Shown: positions 1 through 7,343 of the stretch, in pieces
How positions within the stretch are numbered: position 1 is the stretch's first letter
Layout: each line of letters starts with the position of its first letter
Assembly (NCBI GenBank): GCA_016744875.1
Contig: JADGDL010000008.1
Coordinates: forward strand, 1-63,860
Direction: 5' to 3'
DNA: 63,860 bases
From: Sulfurovum sp.
Lineage (GTDB): Bacteria > Campylobacterota > Campylobacteria > Campylobacterales > Sulfurovaceae
The notes under the pieces: generated by a model
Told to the model about the DNA's origin: nothing
Database searches by the model: none
The model's input: only the letters and a program-made list of their open reading frames with translations
Translations under genes and position numbers: made by a program

Positions 1-2
1 GA

Positions 3-134
3 ATAGATGGAAAAGATGCATATAAATTAAATATTGACCAATGGTTTGGTTATACAAAGTATGCGATTAGAAATAAATCTATTTTAAATCATTTTCTACC
101 GTTATTAATCTCATTTTTAAAATATAAAGATTGA
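3..134 (+). CDS. C-terminal end of an unidentified protein (5' truncated by window edge)
   Basis: Reading frame 3 is open from the window edge to a TGA at 132-134 and encodes 43 residues with mixed basic and hydrophobic character (a QWFGYTKYAIRNKS stretch, then a hydrophobic LPLLISFLKY end). No start lies in the window, so this is only the tail of a gene entering from the left. I cannot name it; a membrane-associated or glycosyltransferase-like protein would be a guess. The frame could also be chance, since 43 codons is short in AT-rich DNA. Confidence 0.45.
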   Translation: MDGKDAYKLNIDQWFGYTKYAIRNKSILNHFLPLLISFLKYKD

Positions 135-354
135 TAAAAGGATTTTCCTGTTCGAGAGTTAGTGTTTGATACTCAGTTATAATATATGCCTTATTCTATG
201 GAGATAAGCACTTGTATAATTTGGATTCCCCTAATTGAGATTAAAGTAATGATGATGTGTTAATATAAAACAAATTTTATGTACATTAACTTTGTATTAA
301 TTATATTAAGATAATATTTCCTTGTTAATAAAAATTATCATTTAAGGAAATAAC
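135..354. other. Intergenic leader upstream of the peroxiredoxin
   Basis: AT-rich non-coding stretch of 220 bp. It holds the Shine-Dalgarno AAGGAA at 344-349, just before the ATG at 355, and a small inverted repeat ATTAT-N6-ATAAT at 300-315 that could be an operator for the PerR-like regulator encoded next door. The dyad does not match the 7-1-7 PerR/Fur consensus well, so the operator reading is weak. No convincing small gene is seen. Confidence 0.3.
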
Positions 355-951
355 ATGTTAGTAACTAAAAAAGCTCCAGATTTCACAGCAGCGGCTGTAC
401 TTGCAGACGGACAGATCGTAGAAGATTTTAATCTTATGGAAAACCTAGGCGAAAAGGGTGCGGTACTTTTCTTCTATCCATTGGACTTTACATTTGTATG
501 TCCATCAGAAATCATTGCATTTTCACACAGAGCTAAAGAATTTAGAGAAAGAGGCGTAAATATCATCGGTGTATCTGTTGATAGTCAATTCTCACACTTT
601 GCATGGAGAGAAACAGCAGTAGCTGAAGGTGGTATCGGTAGAGTTGATATGCCACTTGTAGCAGACCTTTCTAAGCAAATTGCTAGAGATTACGACGTTC
701 TTCTTGATGAAGCAGTAGCTCTTAGAGGTTCTTTCCTTATTGATGCTGACGGTACAGTAAGACACGCAGTTATTAATGACCTTCCACTTGGTAGAAACAT
801 CGATGAAATGATCAGAATGGTAGATACAATGTTATTTACTAATGAACATGGTGAAGTTTGTCCTGCTGGTTGGGTTAAAGGTGACGAAGGTATGAAAGCT
901 GACACTGAAGGTGTTGCAGAATATCTTGCAAAACACGAGGGTGACCTGTAA
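355..951 (+). CDS. Typical 2-Cys peroxiredoxin (AhpC/TSA family)
   Basis: Cytosolic thiol peroxidase that reduces hydrogen peroxide and organic hydroperoxides, recycled by thioredoxin or AhpF-type reductases. The peroxidatic Cys49 lies in the classic FTFVCPSEI motif and the resolving Cys169 in HGEVCPAGW, which makes it a typical 2-Cys enzyme. At 198 residues it has the family length. A GGIG motif is present near residues 92-95, while a C-terminal YF motif is not evident, suggesting a robust enzyme less prone to over-oxidation. The gene is followed by a strong hairpin and then a PerR-like regulator, a common pairing in peroxide regulons. Start ATG is preceded by AAGGAA. Confidence 0.95.
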   Translation: MLVTKKAPDFTAAAVLADGQIVEDFNLMENLGEKGAVLFFYPLDFTFVCPSEIIAFSHRAKEFRERGVNIIGVSVDSQFSHFAWRETAVAEGGIGRVDMPLVADLSKQIARDYDVLLDEAVALRGSFLIDADGTVRHAVINDLPLGRNIDEMIRMVDTMLFTNEHGEVCPAGWVKGDEGMKADTEGVAEYLAKHEGDL

Positions 952-961
952 TCAGGACGCC

Positions 962-995
962 ATACATTTCCTAAGCTTTTGGCTTGGGAATGTAT
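962..995 (+). terminator. Strong stem-loop after the peroxiredoxin gene
   Basis: Left arm 962-976 and right arm 982-995 pair almost completely, with one G-T pair and one bulged T, around a TTTTG loop. There is no long T tract after it, so it may attenuate rather than fully stop transcription into the regulator gene downstream. Confidence 0.5.
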
Positions 996-1000
996 AAATG

Positions 1001-1018
1001 AGTTTATACATGTAAACT
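1001..1018. promoter_or_regulatory. Candidate operator upstream of the PerR-like gene
   Basis: Perfect 6-bp arms AGTTTA / TAAACT separated by six bases, 28 bp before the regulator's start codon. The position suits autoregulation by the Fur-family protein encoded just downstream. It could instead be a weak terminator hairpin, since a T-rich run follows. The assignment is inference. Confidence 0.3.
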
Positions 1019-1045
1019 TATTTATATATTTCAAAAGGAGAATTC

Positions 1046-1468
1046 ATGACAGATTATGCAACACTGCTTAAAGAGTGTGGACTCAAAGCTACTTTTCAAC
1101 GTATGAATATCCTTGAAAGTATAGAACATTATGGTCATATGACCATTGATGATATCTATGAAAAAGTAATGAAAACACATCCCTCACTATCACTGGCAAC
1201 GGTGTATAAAAATATTATATTAATGGTGGAGAAAGGTGTATTGGTTGAAGTACCTATCACTGGACAAAAGGCCAAGTATGAACTTTTAAAATCAGACCAT
1301 ATCCATTTGGTATGTACAGAGTGTGGTGAAGTAGAAGATAAACCGCATAACATAGCTGCAGATCAATTATTTAATGCTATGACAAAAAATGAGAATTTCT
1401 CTCTATGTAAACAACAGATCAATCTTTATGGTGTATGTAGTCATTGTCAAGAAGCAGTAGCTTCTTAA
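1046..1468 (+). CDS. Fur-family transcriptional regulator, PerR-like
   Basis: DNA-binding metalloregulator of 140 residues. An N-terminal winged helix (about 1-75, with the family signature LSLATVYKNI) is followed by a dimerisation domain with the metal-ligand region DHIHLVC (82-90). Two CxxC pairs, Cys90/Cys93 and Cys131/Cys134, make the structural zinc site usual in Fur and PerR. The adjacent peroxiredoxin and the convergent Ni-SOD cluster favour a peroxide-sensing PerR role over iron regulation, but no residue seen here proves it. An AAAGGAG ribosome site precedes the ATG. The stop overlaps the 3' end of the convergent sodX-like gene by four bases. Confidence 0.88.
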   Translation: MTDYATLLKECGLKATFQRMNILESIEHYGHMTIDDIYEKVMKTHPSLSLATVYKNIILMVEKGVLVEVPITGQKAKYELLKSDHIHLVCTECGEVEDKPHNIAADQLFNAMTKNENFSLCKQQINLYGVCSHCQEAVAS

Positions 1469-1743
1469 AATTTAAATATTACTTTATACTTTATGGCACT
1501 TTTCTCGAGTGCTCCAAAGTTTCGACTATCTATGCTTAAAGGGTCTGTCCCCTCTACAAAATAAGCATTTGTATCAATAGCAGTCACTTTTTTTATCATC
1601 ATGCCATAGTTCTCTTTTTCAAAGACCACAGTGTCGTCTATATTGATATGCGTACTGCGAAATACTTTACGGCAAACAACTCTCTCTCCATTTTTATAAA
1701 ATGGGTAGAGAGAGTCACCGGATATCTTAAAAAGTTGAAGCAT
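1465..1743 (-). CDS. sodX: SodX-type maturation peptidase for Ni superoxide dismutase (S24/S26 fold)
   Basis: Small 92-residue serine peptidase with the signal-peptidase/LexA fold. The nucleophile is Ser11 in GDSLYP, the general base Lys51 or Lys52 in MMIKKV, and the closing motif SIDSRNFG (70-77) matches the S26 pattern. It has no membrane anchor, which fits a cytosolic processing enzyme rather than a secretory leader peptidase. It starts on the A of the sodN stop codon (TAATG), so the two are translationally coupled. In other bacteria sodX beside sodN encodes the protease that removes the SodN propeptide to free the Ni-binding His1. The role here rests on that context plus the motifs. Confidence 0.85.
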   Translation of the reverse strand: MLQLFKISGDSLYPFYKNGERVVCRKVFRSTHINIDDTVVFEKENYGMMIKKVTAIDTNAYFVEGTDPLSIDSRNFGALEKSAIKYKVIFKF

Positions 1744-2201
1744 TAAAGTACAGGATATACCACATCTTCATTTGGAGCATATGGAGACTTGGCTACTTTT
1801 GTCTCAACACCTTTAATTTTCCAGAAAATTTCTGCAAACTTGTTGACTTCTGCTAGAAGTTCCATAGCTTTTTCACGTGAAGCATGCTGTTTTGCAGCTC
1901 CACCTAACATCATAATATTGTGTGCAACCGTATGGATGTCTGGATTAACAGCAAGATGCGGAGGTTTAATGAAATCACCCCAGATAATGTTTATCTCATT
2001 CTTACATTTAATAGCCTCAGTCTCTTTAACGGCAACATATCTTGCCATATCATTATGGTATGATAGATCATCAGATTTATCTGCTGCATTCATAAGGTCA
2101 ACCATTCTGATCACAGAAAGTGCTGCGATCTGTGCAGCACTTGGATCGTATATTCCACAAGGCACATCACAATGCGCTTTTACTTCTTTTAGTTTAAACA
2201 T
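1743..2201 (-). CDS. sodN: Nickel superoxide dismutase precursor
   Basis: Ni-dependent enzyme that dismutates superoxide to oxygen and peroxide in the cytosol as a hexamer of four-helix bundles. The nickel hook is intact: His10, Cys11, Cys15 and Tyr18 in HCDVPCGIYDP correspond to His1, Cys2, Cys6 and Tyr9 of mature Streptomyces NiSOD. Nine residues (MFKLKEVKA) precede His10 and form the propeptide to be cleaved. Downstream family motifs KPPHL..P.IH and FAEIFWKIKG are also present. At 152 residues it has about 20 more C-terminal residues than the Streptomyces form. AAAAGGAT precedes the ATG. Gene order with a NiCoT transporter and SodX peptidase strongly supports the call. Confidence 0.95.
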   Translation of the reverse strand: MFKLKEVKAHCDVPCGIYDPSAAQIAALSVIRMVDLMNAADKSDDLSYHNDMARYVAVKETEAIKCKNEINIIWGDFIKPPHLAVNPDIHTVAHNIMMLGGAAKQHASREKAMELLAEVNKFAEIFWKIKGVETKVAKSPYAPNEDVVYPVL

Positions 2202-2265
2202 TTTTTATCCTTTTATAGTGTGTTATTAGGTACGTATACTACCAACTTAAATGACCAAGTGTCAT

Positions 2266-2772
2266 CTAAATTGGTACTACTGCACCTCTTGATATTAACA
2301 GATCTATCATTGTTTTATTTTCATACATCATTGCATAATCCAATGCTGTATTCTGATATGGGTCAGTAGACTCAAGATCTACCCCTGTATCTAAAAGTAA
2401 CTGCACGATCTGTGGTGTGTTTTGATAGACTGCATAATGTAGTGAGGGTAACTCCTCTGAGACATTTTCTTGTAAATTGAGTCCCATGGTTAAAAGTACT
2501 TGTATCACTGTTTCATGTTTATAATGTATCGCCCAAAAAAGTGCCGATCTGCCTTTTGTATCTTTTAGATCTATATTGAATCTTTGCTGACGTAGTGATT
2601 CTATCTCTTCATAGGCATTTAAAGAGATAAGTTCAAAAAGTAAACACCATCCATCTTCAGACTGATAATTTATATCTGCACCATTTATGAGGAGCTGTTT
2701 GACTGTATCTATATCTTTTGCATTGAGGACAAGTTCTGATGATAGTGCATCTTGTAAAGTGTTACATGACAT
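2266..2772 (-). CDS. Ankyrin-repeat protein inside the Ni-SOD cluster
   Basis: 168-residue cytosolic protein made almost wholly of ankyrin repeats (about four: near 18-50, 52-84, 85-118, 119-165), with motifs such as KQLLINGADINYQ, GRSALFWAIHYKHE, LHYAVYQNTPQIVQLLLDTG and NTALDYAMMYENK. No signal peptide or catalytic motif. Its start lies within the last codons of the upstream transporter (11-bp overlap), and sodN follows 64 bp later, so all four genes probably share a transcript. Ankyrin proteins encoded beside catalase in Campylobacter and Pseudomonas support catalase activity or cofactor delivery; a similar helper or scaffold role for nickel or SodN is an inference, not seen directly. Confidence 0.85.
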   Translation of the reverse strand: MSCNTLQDALSSELVLNAKDIDTVKQLLINGADINYQSEDGWCLLFELISLNAYEEIESLRQQRFNIDLKDTKGRSALFWAIHYKHETVIQVLLTMGLNLQENVSEELPSLHYAVYQNTPQIVQLLLDTGVDLESTDPYQNTALDYAMMYENKTMIDLLISRGAVVPI

Positions 2773-3406
2773 TGGAAACTCCTAATAGATTATAGCTGCC
2801 GATGGCAACAGAGATAAGACCTACTGATAATATACCATAGCGTAGAGCATTGGCTGAACGTATGAAGCTACTGTTGATAAGGTATATAAAGTAGCCAAAA
2901 AGTATAAAGACGATACTCACACCTAAGATAAAGGCAAATACCATTTCTATACCTACTGATTGATGAGAGATAATACTAAGGGTTACCAACATACCACGTA
3001 TACCACCTACACCCATAAGCAGTCCAAGGGTAACAAGCATACTTTTATCATGCATATGTGCATCCTGATAGTAGATATGTGTATGGGTATGTTTGTGGTG
3101 TTCATGGTTATCTATACGTATTTTATTTGTAATGGCTAGATAAACCAGGTATAAGCCCATGAGCAGTATCACTCCAGAGGAGATGATATCTCCATACTGT
3201 AAGATGCTTTCATCTGCTATCTGTCCCACAAAGAGTGCCAGTAAATAGAGCATAAGTCCATGCCCTGTGGCAAAAAGGATACTCAGTAAAAAAGTTTCTT
3301 TTTTCTTTTTCCCTATAGAAAAGAGAGCAATAGCCGAGAGATGGTCAGGTCCTAGTGCATGGAGTATCCCGTAGTAGAGTATTATCAGTAAAGAAAATTC
3401 CATCAT
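2762..3406 (-). CDS. NiCoT/NicO-type nickel transporter with His-rich loop (SodT-like)
   Basis: Inner-membrane protein of 214 residues with about six transmembrane segments. The first helix carries HALGPDH (16-22), matching the HX4DH signature of nickel/cobalt transporters, and the second carries FATGHG. A loop at about 100-120 is packed with histidines (positions 101, 103, 104, 106, 108, 110, 117, 119), as expected for a metal-binding loop. Being first in a leftward operon that encodes a Ni enzyme, it most likely imports nickel for SodN, comparable to sodT genes described beside sodN. Export, as in RcnA, cannot be excluded from sequence alone. Two ATGs are adjacent at the start; AAGG lies upstream. 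Confidence 0.8.
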   Translation of the reverse strand: MMEFSLLIILYYGILHALGPDHLSAIALFSIGKKKKETFLLSILFATGHGLMLYLLALFVGQIADESILQYGDIISSGVILLMGLYLVYLAITNKIRIDNHEHHKHTHTHIYYQDAHMHDKSMLVTLGLLMGVGGIRGMLVTLSIISHQSVGIEMVFAFILGVSIVFILFGYFIYLINSSFIRSANALRYGILSVGLISVAIGSYNLLGVSNVM

Positions 3407-3466
3407 TGACCTTAAGTATAAAGTTTTTTAATATATATAGATTTAGTATATGTATTTAATAATAAA

Positions 3467-3472
3467 ATTATA
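3467..3472 (-). promoter_or_regulatory. Predicted -10 box for the sodT-ankyrin-sodN-sodX cluster
   Basis: A perfect TATAAT on the minus strand, about 60 bp before the transporter start codon, in a very AT-rich region without a clear -35, as usual for Campylobacterota. It is the only consensus -10 I see upstream of the cluster. Confidence 0.45.
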
Positions 3473-3512
3473 CTTAATAAAATGAGAATGTTATGAATAA
3501 TAGGAGAAAGTT

Positions 3513-3534
3513 ACTCCTATTTCAAAATAGGAGT
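3513..3534 (-). terminator. Stem-loop after yggS
   Basis: ACTCCTATT and AATAGGAGT arms around a four-base loop, just past the yggS stop and before the sodT promoter region. A T-rich run is only partial (AACTTTCTCC on the minus strand), so terminator strength is uncertain. Confidence 0.45.
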
Positions 3535-3545
3535 AGTAGGATGTA

Positions 3546-4232
3546 TTATTTGAAAAGTGCAGAACCAACTCTCACCAAGTTTGAACCGCATTTGATTGCA
3601 AGGGTGTAATCAGAGCTCATACCCATCGAACAGATAGTAGCACCTTCTTTTTGGAGTTTATCATAGATATTATATGTTGATTCAAAGCTATGTTGTATAA
3701 GCTTGGTATCTTCGCTGTGCGCACCTATGGTCATGACACCTTTAAGGTTTATTTGAGGGCAAGACTCTTGAATGGTTTGGTAGATATCAAAAGCTTCTTC
3801 AGTACTTACTCCGGATTTACTCTCTTCATTAGCTGCATTTATTTGTAAAAGACAGTTCATTTTCCTCTCTTTTGCTAAGAGCTTTTTATTTAGTTCAGTA
3901 GCCAGTTCCATACTGTCCACAGACTGCATAAGAGTAGGGCGTAGGTCAATGAGGTTATTTATCTTGTTTTTTTGCAGTGCACCTATCATGTGCCACTCTA
4001 GTGGGAGATCTTCAAGTGTATTCATACGTTCTTTAAGTTGTTGTACCTGATTCTCACCAAAAGCACGTTGTCCAAGTTCATATAGTGTTTTGATGTTCTC
4101 TTCCTCTGTATATTTGGCTACAGTAACCAGTTTTACAATATGGTGTTCACTCACTGTAATCCGTGCTTCTTCAATATTCCATATCACTTCATCTAAATTT
4201 GCTCTGAGTTGTTCTTTATCTAAAATACCCAT
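3546..4232 (-). CDS. yggS: YggS/PLPBP family pyridoxal-phosphate homeostasis protein
   Basis: Single-domain PLP-binding TIM-barrel protein related to the N-terminal domain of alanine racemase, thought to buffer PLP and amino-acid pools rather than catalyse a known reaction. Lys40 in LVTVAKY is the PLP-binding lysine; family motifs FGENQVQ, EWHMIGALQKNK and MGMSSDY are all present. The 228 residues match the family. A GGAG ribosome site lies upstream of the ATG. It follows rseP by 11 bp on the same strand and is likely co-transcribed. Confidence 0.95.
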   Translation of the reverse strand: MGILDKEQLRANLDEVIWNIEEARITVSEHHIVKLVTVAKYTEEENIKTLYELGQRAFGENQVQQLKERMNTLEDLPLEWHMIGALQKNKINNLIDLRPTLMQSVDSMELATELNKKLLAKERKMNCLLQINAANEESKSGVSTEEAFDIYQTIQESCPQINLKGVMTIGAHSEDTKLIQHSFESTYNIYDKLQKEGATICSMGMSSDYTLAIKCGSNLVRVGSALFK

Positions 4233-4243
4233 TTGTCTATCTC

Positions 4244-5299
4244 CTATTTATCCATAAGTCTGTTGATATCATTATACAATCCTAACATCATAAGTGAAAT
4301 GAGCAGTGCCCACCCAACTATGGTAATGTACATCATGACCTTGTCAGAAGCTGTTCTTCCTGTGAACATTTCATAAAGATTGAACATAATGTGTCCGCCG
4401 TCTAATGCAGGGATTGGAAGTAGGTTAAGTACACCTAGGTTCACAGAGATAAGTGCTGTGAAAAAGAAGAGTGCGAGTAAGCCTGCTGAACTTGCCTCCG
4501 CAGTGACATCTACTATTGTAATGATACCACCTAATTTATCTGAACTTACTACACCCGTAATAAGCTTTTGTACAGACTGGACGATAAGAAGTGAGGCTTT
4601 CTTTGTTTCTTCCCATGCATAATCCAGTCCATCTATAAGACCAAAATAGACAGTAGTCTGTTTCCCTGAGGGTGAAATACCAATGATCCGTCTTGTGATC
4701 TTCTCTCCAAAGAGATTTTTGTCCTCTATGAGCTTTGGAACTATCTGTAGTGTAATAAGTTGTTGATCACGTTCAATGATAAGTGTGATCCCGCCTTGGG
4801 CCTCATTGATATTTGTACCTATATTTTCCCAGAATCGTATGTTATGTCCATTGACTTGTACGATCTTGTCTTCTTTTGTCAATCCTGCCTGGTAGGCAGG
4901 TGAATTTTCACTGACTTTACCAACATAAGGCAATAATTTTGGTACACCCATATTGGCAATGGCAAAGTAAAGGATGAATGCAAGTAAAAAATTTGCAAAA
5001 GGACCGGCAAGTAAGATAATAATACGTTGCCACGGTTTTTTTACATTATAAGAATCTTCATCATAAGAGATCTTTGTAGGATCTGCATCATCCTGACCTT
5101 TCATTTTGACATAGCCGCCAAGAGGTATAGCTGAGAGACTCCAGTCTGTATCGCCTATTTTTTTTGTAAAAAGTTTTTTTCCAAAACCGATACTAAATAC
5201 ATCTACACGTACACCAAAAAAGCGAGCTGCAGTAAAGTGGCCTAACTCATGAAAAAAGATAAGTACCGACAATACTAAAAGTGCGACTAAAATGCTCAT
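4244..5299 (-). CDS. rseP: RIP metalloprotease RseP (site-2 protease)
   Basis: Inner-membrane zinc protease that cleaves substrates within the bilayer, typically anti-sigma factors and leftover signal peptides. The zinc motif HELGH is at residues 17-21 in the first transmembrane helix, and the third ligand lies in PALDGGHIMF near residue 300. A PDZ domain occupies roughly 115-195 (SPAYQAGLTKEDKIVQVNG). At 351 residues and about four membrane spans it is the short epsilonproteobacterial form with one PDZ domain. It heads a leftward unit with yggS. In Campylobacterota it usually sits beside pgsA; here a hypothetical gene and two porins intervene. Confidence 0.95.
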   Translation of the reverse strand: MSILVALLVLSVLIFFHELGHFTAARFFGVRVDVFSIGFGKKLFTKKIGDTDWSLSAIPLGGYVKMKGQDDADPTKISYDEDSYNVKKPWQRIIILLAGPFANFLLAFILYFAIANMGVPKLLPYVGKVSENSPAYQAGLTKEDKIVQVNGHNIRFWENIGTNINEAQGGITLIIERDQQLITLQIVPKLIEDKNLFGEKITRRIIGISPSGKQTTVYFGLIDGLDYAWEETKKASLLIVQSVQKLITGVVSSDKLGGIITIVDVTAEASSAGLLALFFFTALISVNLGVLNLLPIPALDGGHIMFNLYEMFTGRTASDKVMMYITIVGWALLISLMMLGLYNDINRLMDK

Positions 5300-5425
5300 A
5301 AAATTCCTTACAATTCATGTTAATGTTAATTATTATGAATTATATCGAAGAGTTGTGGAAAATTGATATAAATTAAAAATATAATAAAAAATATTGGATA
5401 GAATATAAGAATATAAGGATGTCAA

Positions 5426-6466
5426 ATGAATGAAAAAAATGAAACAAAAGTTGAGAATACTTCAGAAGAGATCGTAGAGAATGTAGAAGAAAGTATTGAA
5501 GATCTGGATGAGTACCAAGATAACTTTCCTAAAGAAAAAAAGGTGAAAAAACATGTACAGGCACTTGAATATGTTGAAAAAGCCAGAAACATTGTCCATA
5601 ATGCAGAAGCGCAGACAGAAGAGTGTAAACTTTTACTTGTTTCTGATCTAAAAGAATATGACAATGCAAAAAGATCATTGAACAAAGGCGGATTGGAAGT
5701 TTGTACTGATTTACTTGGTAGAACAGGTAGTAACATTAGTGTAAGACTGGAAGAAGATCCAGGTAGTGTGGTCTTTGAATCAAAAGAAGATTTACCACCA
5801 ATGCCCATAAAAAGTGTTTCAAGCGGTAGGTTTACAGGTTTTATATATGCTTTATTTGCCGGTGCAGCAACTGCTGTTGGTTTGATCTATCTTGCAACAG
5901 AAAAATTAGGTATTACCCTTGATGTGACAAAGATCCCTTCACCAGAACGTACCCAAAATATTATGACAACATTTTCTACTTTTGTGGGTTTAGATAATTA
6001 TTATGTCGGTATTGCAGTGTTTGTAGCAGCAGTATTATTTGTAACAGTACTCATTTATCTGATCCGTACAGCTTTAAAAGGAAATGCCAACTTGCATTTT
6101 GCAGTCAAACAATTTACAGAAGCAGAACTTTATACGGAAGCGAAAGAGGATTGTAAAACAGAAATGGACAAAGTTGATGCACACATGAAAGATAGTATAG
6201 AAACTTTAAAAATGTATGAAGTACTTTTCATTGAGCAAAAAGGAAAGCTTGAACGTATATTATACGTAGAGGGTGAGCAAAAGAAGAGTACAGAATATCA
6301 TGAAAAGTCCTATACTGAGATCCGTGAAACGAAAGAGCTTATAGAAACGATCAAACACTTTATGATGATGCCGATGTCTGAAGATGGTAAATTGTCAGAT
6401 AAGAGTGTATTGCTTTTACAAAGAGCAAAAATGAAGATGGATAAATTATTAGAGAGACTCTATTAG
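5426..6466 (+). CDS. Hypothetical two-span membrane protein with acidic N-terminus and coiled coil
   Basis: Not recognised. 346 residues: an acidic, disordered N-terminus (1-35), a charged helical region (36-80), two hydrophobic spans (about 136-157 and 192-215) separated by about 35 residues, then a long charged helical, probably coiled-coil region (225-325). The topology suggests both large soluble ends face the cytosol with a short periplasmic loop. No enzyme motif is visible. AAGGA precedes the ATG. It is divergent from rseP and converges on a porin gene, so it stands alone in its operon. Confidence 0.8.
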   Translation: MNEKNETKVENTSEEIVENVEESIEDLDEYQDNFPKEKKVKKHVQALEYVEKARNIVHNAEAQTEECKLLLVSDLKEYDNAKRSLNKGGLEVCTDLLGRTGSNISVRLEEDPGSVVFESKEDLPPMPIKSVSSGRFTGFIYALFAGAATAVGLIYLATEKLGITLDVTKIPSPERTQNIMTTFSTFVGLDNYYVGIAVFVAAVLFVTVLIYLIRTALKGNANLHFAVKQFTEAELYTEAKEDCKTEMDKVDAHMKDSIETLKMYEVLFIEQKGKLERILYVEGEQKKSTEYHEKSYTEIRETKELIETIKHFMMMPMSEDGKLSDKSVLLLQRAKMKMDKLLERLY

Positions 6467-6483
6467 TAAGCGTAGTTAGGAAA

Positions 6484-6535
6484 TATCTCAAATACTCTCC
6501 AAAATGGAGAGTAGGGTATACAAACCCATGAGATA
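6484..6535 (-). other. Structured 3' element of porin copy 1 (possible three-way junction)
   Basis: Outer arms TATCTCA (6484-6490) and TGAGATA (6529-6535) enclose two hairpins: ACTCTCC/GGAGAGT (6494-6500 with 6506-6512) and GGGT/ACCC (6514-6517 with 6524-6527). The same ACTCTCC hairpin within a different outer stem follows the second porin gene. It may act as a terminator or as a stable 3' end. Confidence 0.45.
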
Positions 6536-6559
6536 AAAATTGTTAGAGTAGTTTACAAA

Positions 6560-7276
6560 TTAAAAACTTGTACTGATAGTACCTATAATGTGATCTTCAT
6601 CTTTTCCACCTGTCTCTGCATCAAAGTCAGTATAAGCTACTGTGATCTCGAACTTACCAAATGTTTTTGCAAGAGATACAAGATAGTTTGTTCCAACTTC
6701 ATCATAATCACCATAACTAGCAGCAAGAGTCATATCCATCGGTAATCCAGCAGAAGCTCCTACTTCCCAGTAATCAGTTGTGTCATTCTCAGAATCTAGA
6801 CCAAATGAATATTTACCATTTACAGCAACTATATCAAAGTCATAACTAACACCAACATATGCTTCATCAAAGTTAAATGCATCTGATTCATTTGGATAAG
6901 CATAGTAGATGTATCCTAGGTCATATCCAAAACCATTAACTTCACCTGCATATCCTGCATAAAAGTCTGCTTCTAAGTTGTTGTTAGTATCTCCAAAATC
7001 AACATTTGAACCCCATGTTCCAAGGTAAAAACCATTGTACCCAAGGTCAAGACCACCTTGAACAGCTGGTGAGTTATGTGATTGGGTCATACCTCTCCAT
7101 ACGTAATTAGATGCGATAGCAAGATTTGCAGATATTTCTAATGGAGATTCTTCCACTGTCGGTATTTCAGCCACCGCGTCAACTGCTGGTTCAACTGCTT
7201 TTGTTCCAAAGTTACCACCCGCAAATGCAGTGTTTATAGCCAATAAAGCTACTAAACTAAGTTTTGTTAGTTTCAT
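6560..7276 (-). CDS. TorF-family putative porin, copy 1
   Basis: Outer-membrane beta-barrel of 238 residues with a cleavable signal peptide (MKLTKLSLVALLAINTAFA). After an acidic 30-residue linker, the mature part carries the family hallmark SNYVWRGMTQ followed by alternating amphipathic strands (GGLDLGYNGFYLGTWGSNV) and ends in a terminal Phe, the usual BAM-recognition end. Predicted as a small diffusion channel in the Gcw/TorF family. It is a tandem duplicate of the next gene; the two differ mostly in the linker and final strands. A 205-bp gap separates them, holding a TTGATTAAA-N-TTTAATCAA inverted repeat at 7344-7362 that could regulate this copy. Confidence 0.88.
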   Translation of the reverse strand: MKLTKLSLVALLAINTAFAGGNFGTKAVEPAVDAVAEIPTVEESPLEISANLAIASNYVWRGMTQSHNSPAVQGGLDLGYNGFYLGTWGSNVDFGDTNNNLEADFYAGYAGEVNGFGYDLGYIYYAYPNESDAFNFDEAYVGVSYDFDIVAVNGKYSFGLDSENDTTDYWEVGASAGLPMDMTLAASYGDYDEVGTNYLVSLAKTFGKFEITVAYTDFDAETGGKDEDHIIGTISTSF

Positions 7277-7343
7277 TTTATTTCCTTATAATTAAAATAT
7301 GAATACATTATATTATAAAGTTAATGAAAAGTAAATGGATTTG

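Noticed and set aside
690..1034. 114-codon open frame antisense to the peroxiredoxin
   Set aside because: No ribosome site or recognisable protein; it is the shadow of a conserved gene plus part of the hairpin region.
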